The notes under the pieces were generated by a model. It saw only the letters and a program-made list of their open reading frames with translations. It did not search any database and was not told the origin of the DNA. Shown piece by piece: positions 58,400 to 64,000 of a stretch of 64,000 bases of DNA. This stretch comes from Aureisphaera sp963669405 (lineage in GTDB: Bacteria; Bacteroidota; Bacteroidia; Flavobacteriales; Flavobacteriaceae), in NCBI GenBank assembly GCA_963669405.2, contig CAXXHF010000002.1, positions 310,001-374,000 of the forward strand, given 5' to 3'. The number at the start of each line of letters is the position of its first letter. Position 1 is the stretch's first letter. Both the position numbers and the translations under genes were made by a program.

Positions 58400-59977
58400 A
58401 TGGACACTATCCTAGATATAATTTCTGCCATTCCTTGGTGGGCTTGGATATTGATTGTTTTAGGCATTATTGCATTAAGGGATGTCTTTCAAAGAAGACA
58501 TACCATTCAACACAACTTCCCTATCGTTGGGCATTTACGTTATATATTTGAAAGTATAGGCCCAGAAATGCGGCAATATTTTGTAGCCAATAACCGTGAA
58601 GAACTTCCTTTTAATCGTATTGAAAGAGGATGGATTTATGCTTCGGCTAAAAAGGAAAATAACTATGAGGGTTTTGGAACGGACCGTGATATTTATGCTC
58701 ATCAACATATTTTTGTAAATAATGCAATGATGCCTTTTAAGGTTGAAAAGGACCATCCCAATGCAATCGATAAAACATTTCTTCCCTGTGCCAAAGTGAT
58801 GGGTGCATATAATAAACGTAAAAAACCTTATCGTCCCGCTTCCATAATCAATGTTTCTGCCATGAGTTTTGGTTCATTAAGTGCTAAAGCCGTGGAGTCT
58901 TTGAACAAAGGATGCCATATGGCGGGCGCATATCATAACACTGGTGAGGGAGGCCTTTCCCCCTATCACAGTACAGGTAGTGATGTTGTTTTTCATTTTG
59001 GAACAGGATATTTTGGGGTTCGTGGGGAAGATGGAAATTTTTCGATGGACAAAATGAAAAAACTCGTTGCAGATAATCCTTTTATTAAAGCCATTGAAAT
59101 AAAACTGTCACAAGGTGCCAAACCTGGAAAAGGTGGTGTTTTACCTGGGGCAAAAATCACACGTGAAATTGCAAATATTCGTGGTGTAGAAATAGGGAAA
59201 GATGTATTATCACCCCCCAATCATTCTGCATTTTCCAATGTGCCAGAACTTATGGATTTCATTGAAGAAATTGCTGAAGCAACTGGTTTGCCCATAGGTA
59301 TTAAAGCGGCTATTGGAAAATTGGATCAATGGAAAGAATTGGCCGATCTTATGATAGCTACTGGAAAAGGCCCTGACTTTATTGCTGTGGATGGTGGTGA
59401 AGGTGGTACAGGAGCAGCTCCACCAAGCTTTGCAGATCATGTCTCCCTTCCTTGGGTATATGGATTTAGCGATGTGTATAAAGTATTCAAAAAGCGAAAT
59501 ATCACAGATCGTATTGTTTTTATTGGTAGTGGAAAACTAGGGTTTCCTGCAAAGGCAGCCATGGCATTTGCCATGGGAGCAGATTGCATTAATGTAGCGC
59601 GTGAGGCCATGATGAGCATTGGATGTATTCAAGCTCAGATATGCCATACCAACCGTTGTCCCACTGGGATTGCCACACAGAGCAAATGGTTGCAAAACGG
59701 AATTAACATTCCATTGAAAAGTGAACGACTGGCACAATATTTTAAAAGTTTTCGGAAGGAATTGGTAGAGATTACTCATGCTGCTGGTTATGAACACCCA
59801 TGCCAATTTATGATGAAAGATATTGAAGTAAATGTAGATGACCATAACCTCTCTAAAGAATTGAGCCGCACCTATATGTACAAGAAAACGAAGGTTCCCT
59901 ATACAAATATGCAAGATTTAAAAGATTGTGTATTTTTAGGTGGTCACTATAAAGAACCCCATACTAACATTCATTAA
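58400..59977 (+). CDS. FMN-binding glutamate synthase-like protein, membrane-anchored
   Basis: A 525-residue protein related to the FMN domain of glutamate synthase, with an N-terminal membrane helix (WAWILIVLGIIALRDVF). The core has VSAMSFGSLSAKAVESL, TGEGGLSPYH, the phosphate-binding GGEGGTGAAPPS and IVFIGSGKLGFPAKA, and a three-Cys cluster motif CIQAQICHTNRCPTG for a 3Fe-4S cluster. No glutaminase domain is present, so it is not a complete glutamate synthase. The acceptor and donor are unknown. Confidence 0.9.
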   Translation: MDTILDIISAIPWWAWILIVLGIIALRDVFQRRHTIQHNFPIVGHLRYIFESIGPEMRQYFVANNREELPFNRIERGWIYASAKKENNYEGFGTDRDIYAHQHIFVNNAMMPFKVEKDHPNAIDKTFLPCAKVMGAYNKRKKPYRPASIINVSAMSFGSLSAKAVESLNKGCHMAGAYHNTGEGGLSPYHSTGSDVVFHFGTGYFGVRGEDGNFSMDKMKKLVADNPFIKAIEIKLSQGAKPGKGGVLPGAKITREIANIRGVEIGKDVLSPPNHSAFSNVPELMDFIEEIAEATGLPIGIKAAIGKLDQWKELADLMIATGKGPDFIAVDGGEGGTGAAPPSFADHVSLPWVYGFSDVYKVFKKRNITDRIVFIGSGKLGFPAKAAMAFAMGADCINVAREAMMSIGCIQAQICHTNRCPTGIATQSKWLQNGINIPLKSERLAQYFKSFRKELVEITHAAGYEHPCQFMMKDIEVNVDDHNLSKELSRTYMYKKTKVPYTNMQDLKDCVFLGGHYKEPHTNIH

Positions 59978-59996
59978 AATTACGTTACTAATTCTT

Positions 59997-60524
59997 ATGG
60001 AAGAAATGACTCAAATCTTAAGCTACGTATCCTATTTACTACCTGCCATCGTAGTAGGCATTATTGCCTATTATTTTTTTAAAGGGCATATCGCCAACGA
60101 AGAAGGTCGAAGACGCTATTTGGTGCAGAAGGAAGCTCAGAATAAAATACTCCCTACCCGTCTACAGGCATATGAACGGGTTACCTTGCTCTTGGAGCGT
60201 ATTGACCCCAACAAAATATTGATTCGTGTAAAGCCCTTTTCTGATGACATTGATAAATACGAAGAACTTCTTATTAAAAACATAGAACAGGAATTTGAAC
60301 ACAATGTGACTCAACAAATCTATGTCACTCCAGAATGCTGGGATTTGGTCAGTGCAGCCAAAAATGCAACTATTCACATCATACGTCAAGCTGTTATGCA
60401 TGAAAAAGGTGCCGATGCAGATAAACTGCGTGAATACTTGTTGCGAAATTTTATGGAAGAAGTAACTCCATCTCAAAAAGCATTGGCATACGTTAAAAAA
60501 GAGGTTGGTGAATTGTTTAGTTAA
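59997..60524 (+). CDS. conserved hypothetical with N-terminal membrane helix
   Basis: A 175-residue protein I do not recognise. The ATG at 59997 was chosen (MEEMTQILSYVSYLLPAIV); the frame extends to a GTG at 59940 inside the FMN gene. One membrane helix (LPAIVVGIIAYYFF) is followed by a charged, helical soluble part with VQKEAQNKILPTRLQAYERVTLLLERIDPN. It overlaps nothing and lies 19 bases after the FMN gene, so the two are probably co-transcribed; a functional link is only suggested. It is convergent with the response regulator gene, overlapping its 3' end by four bases. Confidence 0.75.
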   Translation: MEEMTQILSYVSYLLPAIVVGIIAYYFFKGHIANEEGRRRYLVQKEAQNKILPTRLQAYERVTLLLERIDPNKILIRVKPFSDDIDKYEELLIKNIEQEFEHNVTQQIYVTPECWDLVSAAKNATIHIIRQAVMHEKGADADKLREYLLRNFMEEVTPSQKALAYVKKEVGELFS

Positions 60525-61156
60525 GGCACAAATATCTTATGCCTAATAGCATAAAGCACCAACCCTATCCTATTTTTAATATGAAGTTTTTCATATAAAG
60601 AATCCCGATACCCCTCTATGGTTTTTGGGCTTAAGAACATAGCCTCTGCTATTTCTCGATAGGTCATTTCGGTACAAGCGTGTTTTATAAACTCTAATTC
60701 CCGGTCTTTCAGCTGAACTCCTTCCTTGGTTTTTACCAAACTCCCTACCAATAGTTTGGCAATGGTATTGGTATGATAATAGCCTTCTTTCAAAACCTGT
60801 TCTAAGGCTTCCTTTAGTTGTTCCTTTTCGGTATCTTTCATTAAATAGCCTTTGGCTCCTGCACGCAGCATTCCCAGAATAATATCTTCGTCCACTTCTA
60901 CAGACAATGCCAATACAATAACCTCTGGATAGGTTTCATTAATTATTTTGGTAGCTGCTATTCCATTCAAAATAGGCATATTCACATCCATTAAAATAAT
61001 GTCTGGAACATTGGCAGGATATTTCATCTTTTCCAGTAGTTCTTTTCCATTCTTACATAAGTAAAGGGTTTCGAAACCTTCAAAACTATTCACCAATTCT
61101 TGTATGGCCTGAGCTAGTAAAAAATGATCGTCTACAATAACGACTTTTGTTGTCAT
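60521..61156 (-). CDS. NarL/LuxR-type response regulator
   Basis: A 211-residue response regulator. The receiver domain (1-125) has the acidic pair VIVDDH, the phospho-Asp in ILMDVNMPIL and the lysine in GYLMKDTEKEQ. The C-terminal LuxR-type HTH lies at about 145-205 (MTYREIAEAMFLSPKTIEGYRDSLYEKL). It overlaps the kinase gene by four bases and is the last gene of a four-gene minus-strand unit. Target genes are unknown. Confidence 0.95.
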   Translation of the reverse strand: MTTKVVIVDDHFLLAQAIQELVNSFEGFETLYLCKNGKELLEKMKYPANVPDIILMDVNMPILNGIAATKIINETYPEVIVLALSVEVDEDIILGMLRAGAKGYLMKDTEKEQLKEALEQVLKEGYYHTNTIAKLLVGSLVKTKEGVQLKDRELEFIKHACTEMTYREIAEAMFLSPKTIEGYRDSLYEKLHIKNRIGLVLYAIRHKIFVP

Positions 61157-61920
61157 AGTTGGTTTTTGGTTAGTGGATACTCCAAAGTTAAGGTTGTTCC
61201 TATATTTTCTTCTGAATGAATGGAAAAATCCGTTTTTATTAATTTGGCCCTACTTTCCATATTCTTCAAGCCAATCCCATTAAACGTTTCAGATTCTGTA
61301 AACCCCACACCGTTATCGGAAGCTTTTATGATTAGGCTATCATTTACGAAATGCATTTCTACTTTCAGTTCGGTAGCCTGTGAATGTTTTATGGTATTTG
61401 AAAAGAACTCTTGTAAAATGCGAAACAATATGGATTGGTCTTTTACATTGACGTCTTCCACATCACCAAAAATAGCAAGTTGTGCATCTATAAAACGCAT
61501 CCTATTGAAACGATCTATTTCTAATTGAACAGATTCTTTCAAACTAAGCTTACGAATTGTTGCTGGATTGATCATTTTGGATAGTGCCCGTAATTCATCC
61601 AGTCCATCTCCTATAAGCCGGGCAGCCTGTTTTATCTTCTCTGGGTTATCCCCAGCATTCTGGGCTTTTACTTTTGCCAAAGTCATTACCTGCCCAATAT
61701 TGTCATGTAGTTCCCAGCTAATATTACGTAGGGTTTCCTCCCGTATTTCAATTTGTGCTTCTGCCAATTCTCTTTCAAAAGCTTCCTTTTCTTCCAAACT
61801 TTTCCGAATAAGAACATTCTTCCTGCGAAGAAAAATCACAAAAAGCAGCACTAAAAAAAGTCCTGCCACCAGTAGAATTGATATGAAAACAATTAGTTCT
61901 GCTGTTCCGTTCGGCTCCAT
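61153..61920 (-). CDS. sensor histidine kinase (HisKA_3, DesK-like)
   Basis: A 255-residue kinase with one N-terminal membrane helix (IVFISILLVAGLFLVLLFVIFL), a coiled-coil linker, and the HisKA_3 phospho-acceptor ISWELHDNIGQVMTLAKV. The HATPase domain holds ILQEFFSNTIKHSQ (N box) and SDNGVGF (G1). No large sensor domain is present, so the 7-TM protein encoded next to it, overlapping by 28 bases, is a candidate sensor. It should phosphorylate the NarL-type regulator, which it overlaps by four bases. Confidence 0.92.
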   Translation of the reverse strand: MEPNGTAELIVFISILLVAGLFLVLLFVIFLRRKNVLIRKSLEEKEAFERELAEAQIEIREETLRNISWELHDNIGQVMTLAKVKAQNAGDNPEKIKQAARLIGDGLDELRALSKMINPATIRKLSLKESVQLEIDRFNRMRFIDAQLAIFGDVEDVNVKDQSILFRILQEFFSNTIKHSQATELKVEMHFVNDSLIIKASDNGVGFTESETFNGIGLKNMESRAKLIKTDFSIHSEENIGTTLTLEYPLTKNQL

Positions 61921-62567
61921 AAGAATCCAATGATCAGTGAAATATTCAATACCGTGGTCATAATGATCGGTAACTTAAACAGGTAATAAAATTCTTGGTT
62001 ATTGGCATAGAAATTCTTGCTCACTTTAAAAGGCACCATGGCTAGGTAATAGAAAAAATAACCTATCCCAATCCAAAATACAAGATTTCTGTCCAGCTGC
62101 ACCACCCTATCTGAGTTTAATGCTTCATAAAAATAAAACAGAATGCTGATAAGTATTGTGATTCCAGCAATGATATATGGCCATACTTGATATTTGGTAT
62201 GATAGTCAATCCCAAACACCAACAAATCCATCAGTATAAAAATGATGTAAACACCATACATCAACTTTAAAAAGAACTTAAAGCGCTTATTCTTAATATC
62301 TGTATAAAAAACGTACAGTAATACAGAAAAGGAAACGATGTAATAGATGTTGTACACAATAGCATTGACACCGTTTCCTAAATTTCTTCCATAAAATCTT
62401 GCAAAAAACTCATTGCAAGCAAAATACACAAAGGCCCAAATGAAATATTTTACAGGAGAATTTTTGAATTTCTTGTAATAGAGCACTCCAATAAATGCAG
62501 TGAACAGCTGCAGATAACTCACAAAGTGTTGTCCCCTAAAAATATCACTTAAAATTTCAATCATCAA
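61893..62567 (-). CDS. 7-TM membrane protein in a two-component operon
   Basis: A 224-residue protein with seven predicted helices: FVSYLQLFTAFIGVLYY, VKYFIWAFVYFACNEFFA, IVYNIYYIVSFSVLLYVFY, FFLKLMYGVYIIFILMDLL, VWPYIIAGITILISILFYF, LVFWIGIGYFFYYLAMVPF and LFKLPIIMTTVLNISLIIGF. I do not recognise a family. It sits first but one in the four-gene unit, overlapping the kinase gene by 28 bases and seven bases after the upstream gene. A sensory input role is inferred from its overlap with the kinase and the lack of a sensor in it. Confidence 0.8.
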   Translation of the reverse strand: MMIEILSDIFRGQHFVSYLQLFTAFIGVLYYKKFKNSPVKYFIWAFVYFACNEFFARFYGRNLGNGVNAIVYNIYYIVSFSVLLYVFYTDIKNKRFKFFLKLMYGVYIIFILMDLLVFGIDYHTKYQVWPYIIAGITILISILFYFYEALNSDRVVQLDRNLVFWIGIGYFFYYLAMVPFKVSKNFYANNQEFYYLFKLPIIMTTVLNISLIIGFLWSRTEQQN

Positions 62568-62574
62568 GGTTCAT

Positions 62575-63303
62575 TTAACTAGACATTGGTGGCATATTAT
62601 TCAAATCATTACTAAGTACAGAGGTGCCATCATCACCAGGGTCGCCACCATCTGGTTCTCCGCCTTCACCCGGAATGATGATCTCTCCGGGAAATGGAAC
62701 TTCTTCCAAAAATGGCAGCACTTTAAATGCTCCCGTATATCTTTCAATTCCGTGGATGTGTTCAGAATCTATATAAAACGCCTTGTGCTTTAACATTTCA
62801 TGCCCTTCTATTTCTTCTTTGCGAATGGTTGGCGCCATAAACAAGGTGTGTCTTCCTCTATAGTCTCCTACTTTTTTAGGTTCATCATTACCGTTTTCTG
62901 GCTCACCAGTATCGGCAAATAAATTATCATCCTCATATCCAATTCTTCCAAAATAAAGACTCACCCCCGATATTTCTGGCTGATCTGGATTTAATCGTTC
63001 CAATTCTTTCAGAAAACGCAAATACAATTTAAGTCTTTTTCTACTTATCCACACATATTCCGTTCCGCGAAAATCTTCGGCATTAGGCAAGCGCTCATTT
63101 CTACTGTTCTCTAAATCACTTTTTATTTCGGTATTGTAACGTACGTATAAATCTTTTGCCCGTTCATGAGTCAAACGCATTCCAGAATTCTCATACCTTT
63201 TAATTACTCTACTGGGTGATTTGTGTGGTATTTCACCCAAATTTTCAGCCAATTTATTAGGCTGAATGGGTTTTTCCTTGATAGTTAATCGTTTAGGTTT
63301 CAT
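62575..63303 (-). CDS. hypothetical cytoplasmic protein heading a two-component operon
   Basis: A 242-residue protein of unknown function, without signal peptide or membrane helix. The N-terminal half is charged and helical (ERAKDLYVRYNTEIKSDLEN, RKRLKLYLRFLKELERLNPD), the middle has a beta-like segment (ISGVSLYFGRIGYEDD) and the C-terminal 50 residues are glycine-, proline- and aspartate-rich (GEGGEPDGGDPGDDG). It is the first gene of the unit with the 7-TM protein, kinase and regulator, so it may be a target or accessory of that system. No catalytic motif was found. Confidence 0.75.
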   Translation of the reverse strand: MKPKRLTIKEKPIQPNKLAENLGEIPHKSPSRVIKRYENSGMRLTHERAKDLYVRYNTEIKSDLENSRNERLPNAEDFRGTEYVWISRKRLKLYLRFLKELERLNPDQPEISGVSLYFGRIGYEDDNLFADTGEPENGNDEPKKVGDYRGRHTLFMAPTIRKEEIEGHEMLKHKAFYIDSEHIHGIERYTGAFKVLPFLEEVPFPGEIIIPGEGGEPDGGDPGDDGTSVLSNDLNNMPPMSS

Positions 63304-63552
63304 AATTATAGTTTTTATGATTCAGTGTAAAAGTATCTAAATAAACAATCCAGAAAAAGGGGGATTTACCCCTTTCAGCCAAGGGTACTACTCCCTTTCA
63401 TTTTAAGTGCTGCGCCCCATGCTTTACCGTTCTGCAACCCTTGAATATATATGTCTTTGGGAAGATATTTGTCCTGTATTTCGAAATGCACTTCCCCATG
63501 GGCGTAAACCGAAAAGCCTTTATTAATAGAGTAGGTACATAATCAATTAACC

Positions 63553-64000
63553 ATGAAAACCTTTATTCAACTAATTAAAAAAGCAAGGTTGTTTTATGTC
63601 TTTTTATTCATAACAAGTCTTGCAATGGCACAGAATCCTTTCTGTGAAACTTTTGACCAGTTTTCAACTACCGTCTCTGCTGGAAATGGTTGTTTGGGAT
63701 CTCCAACCTATAACATTTTGAACAATTGGGGAGTTAAACACACTGATATTAATTATCAAGACACCAATAGCCAAAATGGAACTGGGGATTTTTATTTGTT
63801 TCTAGATGATACCGCATGTAGTAATGGTTCCAGCTACATCTTCAATCCTGTAGACTATTCTGGAAACTGGATAGATCGTGTGGGCGGTGTAGGATGTTTT
63901 TGTTATGACTTCAGAACATTCCTGATAGCTACAGGAACCTTAACAGGTAGCTCGCTAAGTATTTATTCTGGAACAGATCCAGATAGTTCTGCCATACGGG
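63553..64000 (+). CDS. secreted protein, 3' end beyond the window
   Basis: At least 149 residues, open to the right edge. The ATG at 63553 begins a signal peptide (KARLFYVFLFITSLAMAQ) and the mature part starts NPFCETFDQFSTTV, with several cysteines and aromatic/glycine-rich sequence (GNWIDRVGGVGCFCYDF). The build suggests a T9SS-type secreted protein, but the C-terminus is not in view. The 249-bp gap before it holds no gene. Confidence 0.75.
   Translation, partial: MKTFIQLIKKARLFYVFLFITSLAMAQNPFCETFDQFSTTVSAGNGCLGSPTYNILNNWGVKHTDINYQDTNSQNGTGDFYLFLDDTACSNGSSYIFNPVDYSGNWIDRVGGVGCFCYDFRTFLIATGTLTGSSLSIYSGTDPDSSAIR

Noticed and set aside
1..64000. CRISPR arrays, insertion sequences, prophage or integrase genes
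   Set aside because: No regularly spaced direct repeats, transposase, integrase or phage genes were found on either strand.

Overview
The window looks like chromosomal DNA of a member of the Flavobacteriaceae (Bacteroidota), probably marine. The evidence is low G+C, promoters of the Bacteroidota type (TTG / TAnnTTTG), type IX secretion C-terminal sorting domains on several secreted proteins, a bacillithiol gene (bshB1), menaquinone genes, CAL67264-type and DoxX small membrane proteins, and clade II (Sec/lipoprotein) nitrous oxide reductase genes. I see no phage, insertion sequence, CRISPR array or integron.

Layout. 0.2-1.2 kb: a secreted LamG protein. 1.4-8.5 kb: a nos operon (lipoprotein cytochrome c, FAS1 lipoprotein, nosZ, 4-TM protein, nosL, nosD, nosF, nosY), followed by a DUF2892 gene. 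The first gene of the operon and the DUF2892 gene share a CRP/FNR-like palindrome at the same distance from a -7 box. 8.9 kb: tRNA-His. 9-14 kb: bshB1 with a trans-sulfuration enzyme, then hutI and ftcD of histidine breakdown. 14-23.4 kb: a MarR-GNAT fusion, an MBL lipoprotein, an S9 peptidase, a VPS10/BNR protein sorted by T9SS, a HAD hydrolase, ettA, and a 59-residue membrane protein too short for ordinary ORF cut-offs. 23.5-30.4 kb: an acyl-CoA carboxylase beta subunit, a VOC protein, a 1086-residue exported protein with three WGNY repeats and a nuclease-like C-terminus, and an MFS transporter.

31-40.2 kb holds the menaquinone genes menE, menC and menA with an M48 peptidase, an M24 peptidase, a CPBP protease and a TPR protein. 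Six genes here (M48, M24, menE, CPBP, TPR, menA) are broken by at least eleven single-base shifts, mostly in short homopolymers, while genes on both sides are intact. menA and menE should be indispensable in this group, so I read most of these as consensus errors in a weakly covered stretch, though real decay is not excluded.

40.9-64 kb: a Calx-beta/choice-of-anchor I protein, DoxX, holA facing a small HsdR_N protein, an FG-GAP protein, a GT2 glycosyltransferase, an OmpA lipoprotein with a good promoter and terminator, a DinB-SRPBCC-YCII-ECF42 sigma cluster, a TsaC-like protein, an esterase lipoprotein, a K+ channel, a PcrA/UvrD helicase, an M20 amidohydrolase, an FMN glutamate-synthase-like protein, and a four-gene operon of an unknown protein, a 7-TM protein, a histidine kinase and a NarL-type regulator. 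A secreted protein runs off the right end.

How the genes work together: the nos genes let the cell respire N2O with electrons from the menaquinol pool, probably through the lipoprotein cytochrome, under control of an FNR-like activator. The rest is core metabolism and T9SS cargo.
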